64,000 nucleotides of DNA from Arctopsyche grandis (lineage: Eukaryota > Arthropoda > Insecta > Trichoptera > Hydropsychidae), in assembly GCF_051622035.1 (NCBI RefSeq), contig NC_135355.1:31870986-31934985 (forward strand), in the 5' to 3' direction. A program made the position numbers and the translations under genes. How positions within the stretch are numbered: position 1 is the stretch's first letter; each line of letters starts with the position of its first letter. Below the pieces are notes generated by a model. The model ran no database searches. It had not been told where the DNA came from and saw only the letters and a list, made by a program, of their open reading frames with translations. Shown piece after piece: positions 12,901-22,347 of the stretch.

Positions 12901-14504
12901 AATGAGTTAATGTGTATTTATTTGTGTTGCAGTATTTGGGCGATGGGAACGGTGCAATTCCGAATTTCCCCGAAATTCAATTTACGGGTTCGTTGCCTGG
13001 TGATTGCACTCTTGAAGACGTCGATACACTACGGTACGTTTACATCCATCTGGTTCATTTGTCGAGCTTTCTTTGATTTGTATTCGATTTTGATTATGGT
13101 TTCTTTTCAGATCCATTTATCGGGAGCATTGTGAAGCGTTCTTGGATGCCGTATTATCATTAGAATTATCAACTGTTGAATCGTTGTGGCGAGAGTTTTG
13201 GCGACAAAACAATAATAATGATCCCGATGAATGCGAGGAAGAGAAGTATCTTTCAAAGTAATTTATATTATTTTTATTTATTTATGTGTTATGTGTACTT
13301 TTGATTTTGAAATGTATTGAAATTTAAATTGTGCTTATAGAACTAAGCTATATCAGCTATGCGGAATGACTGAAATTCAAGAATGGGTCAGAGCTGTAGA
13401 CGTTGCCTTTTACCAAAGGCTCGTTCAAGTGCTTTTACCTGATGTTTTGCGACCCATTCCGTCACCACTTACACAAGCAATTCGCAATTTCGCTAAAGGT
13501 AAATACATACATGTAACGTTTTTGGATTCAATTCGGACAGATTTGATAGTGATATTCATTCGTTTTCGTAGGCTTGGAATCGTGGTTGGTGAGCGCTATG
13601 AGTGGATGTCCAGCCGGAATGATACGTGCGAAGACTTCGCCCGCTGCGGCAATGGCCCAATCTCTACGGCGCTACACGTCTCTCAACCATCTCGCTCAAG
13701 CAGCACGTGCCGTCTTACACAACTCGCAACAAATCCATCAAATGCTCGCCGATCTCAACAGAGTCGACTTTCACAACGTTCAGGTAGTATTTGCTTGTCG
13801 GAAGAAATTGATTTGCAAATGAAACAGTCGTATAAATGTATGCACATCGTAGGAACAAGCTTCATGGGTGTGTCAGTGTCCCGTCAATATGGTGACGGCG
13901 TTAGAAGCCGATTTCAAACGTACTCTTCAACGTCAGGCTTCATTGGAGCAGTGGGCCGCCTGGTTGGAGACTACCGTCTGCCGAGCTCTACGTCCGCACG
14001 AAAACTCCCCCAATTACGCTCATCATGCAAGGCAATTCTTGCTCAAGTGGAGTTTTTATAGGTTTGTTTTGCGTGTTGTATAATATTTGGGCATGTTTGA
14101 TCATGTGGAATTATGTTGTATTTTTTTTTTATATTTCTTTTTCGAACAGTTCTATGGTCATACGTGATCTCACGTTGCGATCGGCTGCGTCTTTCGGCTC
14201 GTTTCATCTCATCCGTCTGCTGTACGATGAGTATATGTTTTATCTTATCGAGCATCGTGTTGCCGCTCATCGCGGAAGTGCTCCCATTCAAGTCATGGCC
14301 GAAGTAAAAAACTTTTGATGAACATAATTTTAGATTCGTTTTGTGTTTGAATGTATCGTTATTTTTCTTTTTGCATAGAAGGATCTTATGAACGGTTCGT
14401 CTGAATCTGATGAACAAGACAGCGGTGACTACAAAGAGATGATTCTCAATATTCCGATGAAAAATGAAGGACCGACTCCACCAAAGAAAATGAAAATAAG
14501 CTAG
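1546..14504 (+). CDS. Rfx: Rfx, RFX1/2/3-class winged-helix transcription factor (5' incomplete)
   Basis: Binds X-box promoter motifs; in animals RFX1/2/3-class proteins drive ciliary gene expression. Thirteen exons join in frame: 1546-1675, 4409-4487, 6154-6394, 9068-9154, 11440-11621, 11699-11930, 12933-13033, 13111-13257, 13341-13498, 13572-13783, 13853-14061, 14150-14303, 14379-14504. They give 2058 nt, 685 residues plus stop. Recognised blocks: HVQYVE and TTYPVY in the N-terminal activation region (about residues 55-75); SSPATV leading into the RFX DNA-binding domain (about 175-258, with [37 protein letters not shown]); then the conserved B, C and dimerisation regions ([72 protein letters not shown]). 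The acidic and basic tail is short. The start codon is not in the window. Residue numbers count from the first visible exon. Confidence 0.96.
4409..4487 (+). CDS. Rfx: Rfx exon with HVQYVE motif
   Basis: Acceptor tttttag, donor gttagt. Encodes [18 protein letters not shown]..., the HVQYVE...YT block typical of RFX1-3 N-termini. A codon (ATG) is split with the next exon. Confidence 0.9.
5289..5977. mobile_element. piggyBac-like MITE, copy 1 (in Rfx intron)
   Basis: Flanked by TTAA at 5285-5288 and 5978-5981. Ends are inverted: CCCTTTGAGTGCTGACG at left and the reverse of CCCTTTGAATGCTGA at right. TTAA duplication plus a CCC-starting terminal repeat is the piggyBac pattern. No transposase frame. 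Related copies at 23401 and 51603. A second element sits inside at about 5467-5767. Confidence 0.75.
5467..5767. mobile_element. MITE nested in the piggyBac-like MITE
   Basis: Left end GTTGTGGCTATTTGCAGGT and right end ACCTGCAAATAGCCACAAC are inverted; an inner GACAGGCGCAAAGC also reappears inverted as GCTTTGCGCCTGTC. The right side has about three tandem copies (5681-5767) of a 33-bp unit containing 'agtacctgcaaatagcca'. Confidence 0.6.
6154..6394 (+). CDS. Rfx: Rfx exon, Gly/Ser/Thr-rich activation region
   Basis: Acceptor ttcatag, donor gtaagc. Encodes [15 protein letters not shown] then a Gly/Ala/Ser/Thr/His-rich stretch to ...SPQTLTA. Composition is far richer in GC than the flanking introns. 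Ends in phase 0. Confidence 0.9.
7440..7740 (+). repeat. LINE 3'-end fragment (same family as 53040-53400)
   Basis: Broken plus-strand translation [12 protein letters not shown]...FYKLL...LQILAEL, the post-RT C-terminal pattern of Jockey-like LINEs. The 53-kb copy is better preserved. Stops and frameshifts mark it as a relic. Confidence 0.55.
7965..8180 (+). pseudogene. LINE C-terminal fragment
   Basis: Plus-strand reading contains [17 protein letters not shown] and downstream KGR...GRW, the common C-terminus of insect LINE polyproteins. About 70 codons, interrupted. Sits in an Rfx intron. Confidence 0.55.
9068..9154 (+). CDS. Rfx: Rfx exon, linker ending SSPAT
   Basis: Encodes [17 protein letters not shown] to RSSPAT, which joins to VKWL as in RFX1 (SPATVQWL). 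Two acceptors keep frame: after 9067 and after 9097. I prefer 9067 because no AG occurs from about 8990 to there, while the downstream AG is preceded by other AGs. The shorter form lacks ten residues. Confidence 0.8.
9914..9995. repeat. (TA)n microsatellite
   Basis: About 80 bp of almost pure TA, abutting the foldback at 9994. Frames through it (YIYIYI) are artefacts. Confidence 0.95.
9994..10316. repeat. Foldback of two inverted tRNA-like SINE heads
   Basis: Arms 9994-10061 and 10249-10316 are near-perfect inverted copies of about 68 bp. Read on the plus strand, the right arm has an A-box-like tagctcactggtta and a B-box-like gaggattcgaatc. The loop holds a smaller hairpin at about 10064-10112 (aaaaaaggcg, TA run, cgcctttttt). 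Confidence 0.8.
10660..10925 (-). repeat. tRNA-derived SINE copy, reverse orientation
   Basis: Same body as the copy at 60-300: 'gaaccgcttcaacaatgaaatcaga', 'gagtcacaaat' and 'aagtctga', ending in a tRNA-like head around 10880-10925. In the Rfx intron before the DNA-binding-domain exon. Confidence 0.65.
11440..11621 (+). CDS. Rfx: Rfx exon, DNA-binding domain part 1
   Basis: Encodes [20 protein letters not shown] to the [10 protein letters not shown] end, the core of the RFX winged helix. An arginine codon is split across the donor gtaacc. Confidence 0.97.
11699..11930 (+). CDS. Rfx: Rfx exon, DNA-binding domain end and linker
   Basis: Starts [18 protein letters not shown], the C-terminal wing of the domain, then a Gly/Asn/Ser/Thr-rich linker ending ...HMHQHHQ. 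Acceptor ttttcag, donor gtaatt. Confidence 0.96.
12131..12382. mobile_element. Hairpin MITE in Rfx intron
   Basis: Ends ggtgaccggaaaaatgcact and the reverse of ggttcccggaaagatgcact are inverted. Inside, 12193-12228 and 12272-12307 (caaggagaactaacgcaata / tattgcgtaagttcttgttg) form a second long stem. No coding potential. Confidence 0.6.
12933..13033 (+). CDS. Rfx: Rfx exon, start of conserved B region
   Basis: Encodes [17 protein letters not shown] and [14 protein letters not shown]; human RFX3 has a comparable QYLGD...PEFGEI block. Acceptor ttgcag, donor gtacgt; an arginine codon is split. Confidence 0.95.
13111..13257 (+). CDS. Rfx: Rfx exon, [12 protein letters not shown] segment
   Basis: Encodes [19 protein letters not shown]...LWREFWRQ then an acidic Asn/Asp/Glu run. 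Acceptor cttttcag, donor gtaatt; a lysine codon is split into the next exon. Confidence 0.95.
13341..13498 (+). CDS. Rfx: Rfx exon, [18 protein letters not shown]
   Basis: Encodes [16 protein letters not shown]... to [20 protein letters not shown], near-invariant in RFX1-3. Acceptor cttatag, donor gtaaat. Confidence 0.96.
13572..13783 (+). CDS. Rfx: Rfx exon, [18 protein letters not shown]
   Basis: Encodes [18 protein letters not shown]... and [17 protein letters not shown]...[11 protein letters not shown]. Acceptor ttcgtag, donor gtagta. Confidence 0.96.
13853..14061 (+). CDS. Rfx: Rfx exon, dimerisation region
   Basis: Encodes [14 protein letters not shown]...LEQWAAWLE...[11 protein letters not shown]. 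Acceptor catcgtag, donor gtttgt; a serine codon is split. Confidence 0.96.
14150..14303 (+). CDS. Rfx: Rfx exon, [19 protein letters not shown]
   Basis: Encodes [19 protein letters not shown] then [18 protein letters not shown] and ends ...QVMAE. Acceptor gaacag, donor gtaaaa. Almost identical to vertebrate RFX3 here. Confidence 0.97.
14379..14504 (+). CDS. Rfx: Rfx terminal exon
   Basis: Encodes [18 protein letters not shown] then [18 protein letters not shown] and TAG. Acidic then basic tail, shorter than in vertebrate RFX3. Acceptor ttgcatag. Confidence 0.93.
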   Translation, partial: KDLMNGSSESDEQDSGDYKEMILNIPMKNEGPTPPKKMKIS

Positions 14505-16250
14505 TGATTTTGACGTTTTTAAACACATCAGTATAAACTTTTTTTTATTATTCGTTTGCCTGGCATTATAAAGGTTCTCGGTGATCTATGAATCGAATCT
14601 AGTCTGGATTTTTTTTCTTTTTTTTTTTTGTTTATTATTATCATATTATTTAAAATCTTGTTGCCATTGTCATAAAACAATTGTTGTGTTACTAATAGCA
14701 ATAAGCGATTATTATTTTTTAATTTTAATATTTAATTATTAATGTAAGTTTTATTTGAAAGTGTATCTTATTCGTATAATCAATTGATGAGTAATTTTTC
14801 AAAATTTAATAATTTTGTATCTAAAACTGATAAGTAAATTAAGTTTTGAATTCAAATATGACATTTAATCAAACTTGATTTTTATATTATATGTATATAG
14901 GCCTTAATCACTGCTAAATAAATATGAATTGTGTCACTTAACGAGTTAGGACTCTTAGATAATCTTTCGAATTATTATAAATTGCACTTTAACGATAATT
15001 AATACATTTTTATATTTTTTCAAATCGTAAATGTTGCATTTAAAACATGTCGTGGATTGCATTTTTGATTATTGTTATTATTAATCGATTCGGTCACGAC
15101 GTGTATTTTATATATACGTCCATTTACGAATAATCCGTGATGCTTTTCAAATTGGACAAAATATTTTTTTATCGTAAAGATACTATTTGAAGTCAATGAG
15201 CTTTCATATTTTATATATGAGTACCAATATTTTATACTGAAAATGTGTATATGTATATTTGAAGAAAAAAAATGAAAATGAAAAATGTCATTTATATTTT
15301 ACACTATGAAAAAATAATTAGATGCTAAGTATATCTGTGTATTGCTGTTAAAAGTCAATGAATGATTTTATTATTATAGGAAGAAATGAATAAAATTAGT
15401 TTTACGATAAAATACATATAACGCTAGTAAACCTAAGTCTATTTACGTATAATTGTTATCGAATTTACTTCTTTCTACACATGTACGTAAAATGATAATA
15501 TACTTTAATCTTCTTATTACCTAAAAAAAAAATGTAAATTATTACATTCACTGTTCATTCTACTAAAGAACGATTACATGAGCAGTTTTAAGTGAACAGC
15601 AGATTGAATATTGTCGTCATTTTCAATCGTTCAATTTTTAAAAAACCGTCTATTTAAAAACTGTTTCGTTGATTTTTCCTTAAAAAAACGTATTAAATTT
15701 TCAGCGTATTTATTATATATTGAGAATTCACCAAGTGCATTTTTTGTATAGTTCAACAGAAATAGATTTATAACATAGACAGATTGTATAATGTAAAGAA
15801 AAGAAAATACAATTATATTTTGTAGCTACTGTCCAAAGTTTTATGATACATATAAATACATATTTGATTGGGTCAAAGTATTTACGTATCTGTATACGTA
15901 CATATATATGCGCTCATAATAATTCCATCCATTAAAGTTTTATATACACACGAAGGATAAAAAATAATATACTTTATTTTTATTAGCGGATTAAAAGAAT
16001 AAATTTATATAGTCATGTAAATTTGATTTTGCTCCTCGCACATTTTATATAGTTTTGCGTGCAAACGTTTCCGTTTTGTGTATTATTTATTTATTTAATA
16101 TTTTTTCTGAATTGTAAATCGACCTGTAATGTGTTTTTTACGGTCGAAGTACTATTTCGTTGCTGCAATAATCTAGATATGTCAAAACTTATTTATTGCA
16201 TGACAACTAGAATGAAATAATAAATGTTTCAAAGCAAATAAATTTCAATA
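14505..16250 (+). other. Probable Rfx 3' UTR
   Basis: AT-rich, free of recognisable repeats, running from the Rfx stop to the first repeat near 16410. AATAAA signals lie at 14917 and, more distally, 16219 and 16237. The lack of repeats over 1.7 kb supports a transcribed UTR. Confidence 0.5.
16219..16242 (+). promoter_or_regulatory. Candidate distal Rfx polyadenylation signals
   Basis: Two AATAAA hexamers (16219-16224, 16237-16242) close the repeat-free stretch. An alternative proximal signal is at 14917-14922. Confidence 0.4.
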
Positions 16251-16409
16251 ATGTTTCACATCATCTTGAATTATTTCTATTTCAGTTTCCTTTTTGCATC
16301 CTAAAATCTGTATTTTTAAGTACGGATACATACACAAATCAGCCATTTAAATTAAAATATTATATCAATACTTGTTTACCGTTAATTAATATATCATTCT
16401 CGTTCGCTC

Positions 16410-17500
16410 AATTCTGAGTTTCATGATCATTGATGTCATCCGTCTTGTGCCAAGTTGAAAGCAGCGTTAAGAGACGATCCCGTTGTTCTTCAATTTGATC
16501 TGGCCATCTTGTGAGAGACCGTCCTCTCGCTCGCCTTCCCTCTAGTTTTCCAGTGACTACCAGCTTCTCTAGACTCAAATATGGAATATCAAATATCTAG
16601 AAATATGGTTAAAGTAGGAAAGAATACTTTTTACAAGGCCTCTTATTAGGTTTTTACAAGGTTTACTCTACATGTGGAGTCTCTTTGAAACTGCCAGCTC
16701 TTCGAGGATCGAGACGTTCGTATGTCTTGCAGTCTATATATAGAATGTGCAACATCCGCCTTAAGCACCACATTTCAAAGGCATCTAATGTCCCTTTTCT
16801 CTTTTTCAGCGAACATGTCTCGACTCTACAATGCAATGAGGATTACTAGAGATCGCACCAGACGTATTTTATTTTTTCTCATAATAGAACGGTTTTTCCA
16901 TATTTTTGTGTCGCCATTCCTATTCTGATTTGTATCCTCCTTCTCTTGAGATCAAGGTACCTAAATAGACAATCGTTGACTTCCTCATAACCTCGAAGCA
17001 TTGGACTTTATGAGACTTGAATTTATCAACTGTAGGAATATAGCATAACGTGTACTATCTTATCTATTTCCCTCATCAAACGTAAGTCGCAAGATTGTGT
17101 CATCGCGTCAACTTTGGCCGAAATATCTTCGTTCTAACAAGGGGGTAAATACACCATTAAACTCGTTCCAGCTAAAAAACCTCGAGAGCATGATCTCATA
17201 AAGCTACGCATTGCGCAACCGACCAGGATATAAACCAGCGCACCAGCCCCAGACGCCAGTGAGGTTTTGGAGTTCAGCCAGCACACTCATCCGAAGTCGA
17301 GCAACTACCTCCTTCGCTGTACATACGTTTTTATTAATCTCTAGACTATTTATTTTACTCTTTCCTTCTATTATATGAAGCAGTTCAGCCATTCCATCCT
17401 CATTGCTGGCCATTAACAACGTGTCGTCTGCGAATCTTATATTAGAAATCTTTCTAGCCGCCCAGTAATCTTCTCATTATGGATTCCCCATATATGTATA
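16410..17500 (-). pseudogene. RTE-like LINE pol fragment
   Basis: Minus-strand pieces: RFADDTLLMASNEDG (RT active-site FADD) near 17400-17450; VARLRMSVLAELQNLTG near 17260; GRRARGRSLTRWPDQI near 16490-16540. These are the RT-to-C-terminus landmarks of insect RTE-like LINEs. Several stops and frameshifts make it dead. It is interrupted at 17501 by the LTR element that follows. Confidence 0.7.
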
Positions 17501-17504
17501 ATAT

Positions 17505-18038
17505 TGTAACGTACGCCGCGGATTAAGCGAATAGAAGCCCAGAGACTGTGACCGTTCAAAGATTATCTGTAACGGATATCTGTTAACGGATTAACTAAAT
17601 GCATACTGTGCGACTGGTATAAGTGGGTTTTAAGGATTAGCGACAAGCTAAGTGCATGAAACAATGATTGCACTTCTCATACCGTGGGAATACATATCCG
17701 AATACGTGACTATACAGTAGGTAAACAGATTAGACGTCCTGAGAGACCGTGAGACCGGTGTAAGTGGTTTTAGGGATTAGCGACAAGCTAAGTGCATGAA
17801 AGCTAAACAATGATTGCACTCCTCATACCGTGGGAATACATATCAGAATACGTGACTATACTGTAGGTAAACAGATTAGACGTCCTGAGAGATCTACCCC
17901 TTATAAGGCGGTACGTAGGCGATATCATGGCATTCTGGACGGAGCAGTGACACTGCGTGTATCTCCTGAATCATCAATAAATGCTGTGAAACGACTGTTG
18001 GCCTTTTACTTGGATCCTCCACCCACCCTTACGCAACA
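17505..18038 (+). repeat. 5' LTR
   Basis: TG...CA ends. Contains an internal direct duplication of about 130 bp (from about 17628 and again from about 17764) beginning 'ggattagcgacaagctaagt'. The solo LTRs elsewhere lack this duplication and are about 390 bp. Confidence 0.88.
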
Positions 18039-18271
18039 CTGGTCGTCAGAAGTGGGATCCAAGATGGGCCGTGGAACAAAGTCACCAGCGAAGGAAGAGA
18101 AGCTACAGCGAAGCCAACCTCGGGAGCTGTAGGAGAGAGTTCGAGCCATGGAGACACGAAACAAAAAAATGCAGTTTTCACTGCAACACACAGAATCGGT
18201 CATCACATTTTCGGTTGTCGAATTGCAGTTATCACTGCAACTCGACTTTGACATTATCGGCGGTGGCCGCC

Positions 18272-18760
18272 AAGAATTCATCGGGATGACGGAAGGAGGT
18301 TACGAAACGGGAGGTTTCGTACAAGTGCTGCCGGGAGAGGACAACTTGAGGCGTTGTCAAAGGCAACATCGCAGAGTCATCCAAAGGGCGACCGGGACGA
18401 GGGCAGTTCGCCAATTCGCCGCAAGTAGCAAGAATTAGCGGCTGTAGGTGACGACGATCCACGGGAAAGCATCGTCGTCATAAGAGGAGCGGAGATCAGG
18501 AATGCGGAGGAGCAAGAATTCATCGGGATGACGGAAGGAGGTTACGAAACGGGAGGTTTCGTACAAGTGCTGCCGGGAGAGGACAACTTGAGGCGTTGTC
18601 AAGGGCAACATCGGAGAGCAGCATCCGGCAATTGCAGAGTCATCCAAAGGGCGACCGGGACGAGGGCAGTTCGCCAATTCGCCGCAAGTAGCAAGAATTA
18701 GCGGCTGTAGGTGACGACGATCCACGGGAAAGCATCGTCGTCATAAGAGGAGCGGAGATC
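18272..18760 (+). repeat. Tandem duplication inside the LTR element
   Basis: A unit of about 240 bp starting 'aagaattcatcgggatgac' and ending 'aagaggagcggagatc' occurs twice in direct orientation, the second with a short insert (agcatccggcaattg). Confidence 0.8.
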
Positions 18761-19042
18761 GACTACAACTGAGAGATGTCGATTACAAGCCACTATTCCC
18801 TTCAACTGTTTGTTGACGGCAGATGTCAACAAACTGGAAAAAAATCTAATTGGAAACTAGTTAACCACCTGTTATGTCACAGGTGTCGTCTCGCAAAGAG
18901 TCGGAAAGTAAAAGGATTGAAATGGAATTCAATCGGAACCATGCAACGGCAGAGAAGCACATTTATCAGATTGGATAAATGTTGGTTGGTCAGTCGGCGG
19001 AGTCAATCAAGTCACTTTTGGGAGGAAAGAGGCATCGCTTCA

Positions 19043-19930
19043 GAGGGAATGGCAACGGAAGCACGTTCTGGGTGGAACGTTGGTCTGCAGCAGGATGCTG
19101 GGCCACATGAGAGGAAGATGGGGCCACCACAACAAATTTGGACGTTGGGGAAACGAGCGACTTGGATCAACCACGTGAGGGCATTTGAAACCGAAGAAAC
19201 GTCAGATCGCGACTTCAACGAGAGAGAGCGGAACAATTGATATACGTCAACATCGAAAAAAATCTAGTTGGAAACTAGTGGAAACACGAGTACCTGAAAA
19301 AATACATGGACAGTTGCAGCAGTGTTTAGATCATCTCGCAGATGTAACGGGAAAATACATCAGAAAGAAATGGATTTCAGTTGGGTCAATGGAACGGAAA
19401 AGAAGCACATTCAACAGAGTGGCAGACTGTTGGGTGCATATTTACCAAGGTCAATGGAACGGAAATGAAACACAACCAGCAGAGTGGCAGACTGAGGTGT
19501 GCACATTTTCCAGGGTCAAGGGAACGGAAAAGAAGCACCACCAGCAGAGTGGCAGACTGAGGGGTGCACATTTTCCAGGGTCAACCGTCACTTTTGTGAG
19601 GATGGTGGCGATTCTTGTGGGACATGGCTTTGGAGCACGTTCTGGGTTGAACGTTGGTCTGCAGCAAGATGCTGGGCCACATGACAGAGGAACACTGGGC
19701 CACCGTAGCAAATTTGGACGATGGTGACACGAGAGACATGGACCAAGTCACTTTTGTGAGAATGGGAGCCATTCTTGTGGGACATGGCTTTGGAGCACGT
19801 TCTGGGTTGAACGTTGGTCTGCAGCAGGATGCTGGACCACATGACAGGAATACGGGGCTGCCATAGCAAATTTGGACTTTGGTGATACGAGCAACATGGA
19901 CCAAACACGTGAGAAAATTTTGGACCGAAG
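19043..19930 (+). repeat. Imperfect tandem repeats inside the LTR element
   Basis: At least three copies of a module with 'ttctgggttgaacgttggtc', 'tgcagcaggatgctgg', 'aaatttggac' and 'cttttgtgag', plus shorter 'gcagagtggcagactg' units at 19410-19560. Frames through it are not protein-like. Confidence 0.75.
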
Positions 19931-20281
19931 AGCTAACAAATATTGATTTCCAAATGTAGAACATCGGATGACTAATTTTAGGGGATTAGAAATATAACTG
20001 TAATTGTTTCCATTGTAAAGGTGACGTAAATTGAAGTTTAACGAAAGTTAATGTAATTGTTTCCATTGTAAAGGTGACGTTAATCTAACTGTAACAGAAT
20101 TTAAATTGTAAAGGTAACGGTAATAGATTTTAAATGTCATTGTTTCCATTGTGACTGTAAAGATAACGACTGTAATTGTAAATGTAACTGTGACTGATAT
20201 CAAAGATAAATGTAACTACTGTAGATTTATCAGTTCGGATTTGTTGGTCAATCGGGACGATTTGACCTAAGAGGGAGGCAA

Positions 20282-20816
20282 TGTAACGTACGCCGCGGAT
20301 TAAGCGAATAGAAGCCCAGAGACTGTGACCGTTCAAAGATTATCTGTAACGGATATCTGTTAACGGATTAACTAAATGCATACCGTGCGACTGGTATAAG
20401 TGGGTTTTAAGGATTAGCGACAAGCTAAGTGCATGAAACAATGATTGCACTTCTCATACCGTGGGAATACATATCCGAATACGTGACTATACAGTAGGTA
20501 AACAGATTAGACGTCCTGAGAGACCGTGAGACCGGTGTAAGTGGTTTTAGGGATTAGCGACAAGCTAAGTGCATGAAAGCTAAACAATGATTGCACTCCT
20601 CATACCGTGGGAATACATATCCGAATACGTGACTATACTGTAGGTAAACAGATTAGACGTCCTGAGAGATCTACCCCTTATAAGGCGGTACGTAGGCGAT
20701 ATCATGGCATTCTGGACGGAGCAGTGACACTGCGTGTATCTCCTGAATCATCAATAAATGCTGTGAAACGACTGTTGGCCTTTTTACTTGGATCCTCCAC
20801 CCACCCCTACGCAACA
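20282..20816 (+). repeat. 3' LTR
   Basis: Matches the 5' LTR almost base for base, including the internal duplication. Preceded by the purine tract at 20268-20281. Confidence 0.88.
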
Positions 20817-20820
20817 ATAT

Positions 20821-21339
20821 ATTAAAAAAAATCAGTAAGTAATAGTAATATATCGTGGGATTTCGTTTTTTTAACCTAGAAGAGTGTATGTATGTATTAG
20901 GTTGGCATGCATGAGTGGAAGAATGGTTAAGTTGTCATTTTGGACATGGAACGCGGTGAACAATTTTCATGGCGATTCGAGAAATAAATGAGGATTAAAA
21001 ACCGCTGAACGAATATCATTTACTCTACCGCCTATGTCTCCTACAATATTATTAGTAAGTAGTAAACAGTAGCATCATCAAAGGCACTAAATTTTCTTAA
21101 TCATAGGTTTCTTTCTTTTAATTAAAATTCAAGTGGCCAACAACTATGTATACGCTGGTGTTCTCACTGAGACTAATCAAAGTGTTCTCATTTGCAGACT
21201 AATCAAATTTGGACTCGGCTTCGGTCAACAATCGGCTGATGGAATGAGTAAGATTTGCCATGTTTGTCATGGGTGACCGTAAAAAAGTCGAAAATGTTCG
21301 TTTACCATGCATACATATGAAAAACAGTTAGTATAACAG
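20821..21339. other. No gene seen
   Basis: AT-rich intergenic DNA between the LTR element and a short MITE. The interrupted RTE-like LINE should resume here on the minus strand, but I see no clear coding remnant. Confidence 0.4.
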
Positions 21340-21495
21340 TGGCGTGCGGTAAAATTCTCTCTCCCCCCGTCGTACATCCTCACTTAATTTGCGCGAGCAG
21401 GATACAAGAGGAACAGGCTTTTCCTCCCGTATCCTGCGCGCGCACATTAAACAAGGCTGTATGACAAAAAGAGATAATTTCACCGCATGCCACTC
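21340..21495. mobile_element. GC-rich MITE with CAGTGGCGTGCGGT end, copy 1
   Basis: Left end CAGTGGCGTGCGGTAAA, right end CACCGCATGCCACT inverted. Core has 'aggatacaagaggaacaggc' and 'cctcccgtatcctgcgcgcg', partly self-complementary. Second copy at 62166. Both copies share the flanks 'cgtttaccatgca' and 'tttttcgaccttttcacttt', so they sit in a larger repeat. Confidence 0.65.
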
Positions 21496-21559
21496 ATATA
21501 TATATATATATATATATTATATATACATAGTACCGTTTACCATGCACCCTTTTTTTTTG

Positions 21560-22260
21560 ATCTTTGCCTACCGATATTTGCTTTTTCGACCTTTTCACTT
21601 TCGGTGCCATGAGGTAGAGCCGTTTGTCATCTATGTACTATTGAACTTCGATGTCTGTCAAAATATTTGAATAAAATACTGATTTTCAATTTTAAGTAAT
21701 ATATTTTAAGACAAAAAAAAAACATGTAGTTACAAATTACATAAAATTTCTAAATTAAATTTAACATTTGTCATTTTAAAAATTGTACATTCCAAAATTT
21801 CAAGTTATGCAATTTAGCAAATCTAGGGTTGATTGTAGTAAATTCAGTAAATCGCACAGCCCTTTTATGAAAAATATAAATAAAGTGTATACGACAACGA
21901 GAACGTACTTCGCTCGCAATTTGATTAAATTTAACTAGTGTTTATGTACAATAATTATAATAAGATAAACTATTAAAATGTAAGCATTGGTAACAATGGT
22001 CGATAATAGCAACATCTTTTACAATCACATATAATACAAAGAAAAAAAAAACATAGTAAGTGAAAGTCAAACGATATTTACATAAAGATATTATGTATGA
22101 TATGATTTTAACTTTACCTCAATTGCAGATATTTATGCAAGACAATTTATGCAAACTGAAAAACGGCGAAAATCAAAAATCAAATGAACATTATACATTT
22201 ATAAAAAATAAATATAATATAGAATTCATATATATATATATATGTAAGTGAGTGAAAAAT
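21560..22260. other. No gene seen; probable Ifrd1 3' flank
   Basis: AT-rich sequence downstream of the Ifrd1 stop (minus strand). No confident minus-strand AATAAA close to the stop. A short ORF at 22060-22251 (+) lacks coding character. Confidence 0.35.
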
Positions 22261-22347
22261 CTAAGAAACTACAACAGCTGAACGTTTATCTCGATTTTTT
22301 CCACGTGTGATGGTTCTTGCCTTGAAAGCTGCAGCGTTTTGTAAATG
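22261..22347 (-). CDS. Ifrd1: Ifrd1 terminal exon
   Basis: Acceptor tttttag. Encodes HLQNAAAFKARTITRGK then NRDKRSAVVVS and TAG. Human IFRD ends HLYNAAAFKARTKARSRVRD, a close match. Confidence 0.94.
   Translation of the reverse strand, partial: HLQNAAAFKARTITRGKNRDKRSAVVVS

Larger units (their letters stand above)
17505..20816 (+). mobile_element. Full-length non-autonomous LTR retrotransposon
   Basis: Two LTRs (534 and 535 bp; about four differences seen) begin TGTAACGTACGCCGCGG and end TACGCAACA. A 4-bp duplication ATAT flanks it (17501-17504, 20817-20820). A purine tract aagagggaggca precedes the 3' LTR. The 2.2-kb interior has no gag, protease, RT or integrase frame, only tandem repeats, so mobilisation needs an autonomous relative. 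High LTR identity implies a recent insertion. It sits in an RTE-like LINE relic. Confidence 0.88.

Noticed and set aside
14043-14528. 161-codon minus-strand ORF
   Set aside because: Antisense shadow of the last two Rfx exons.
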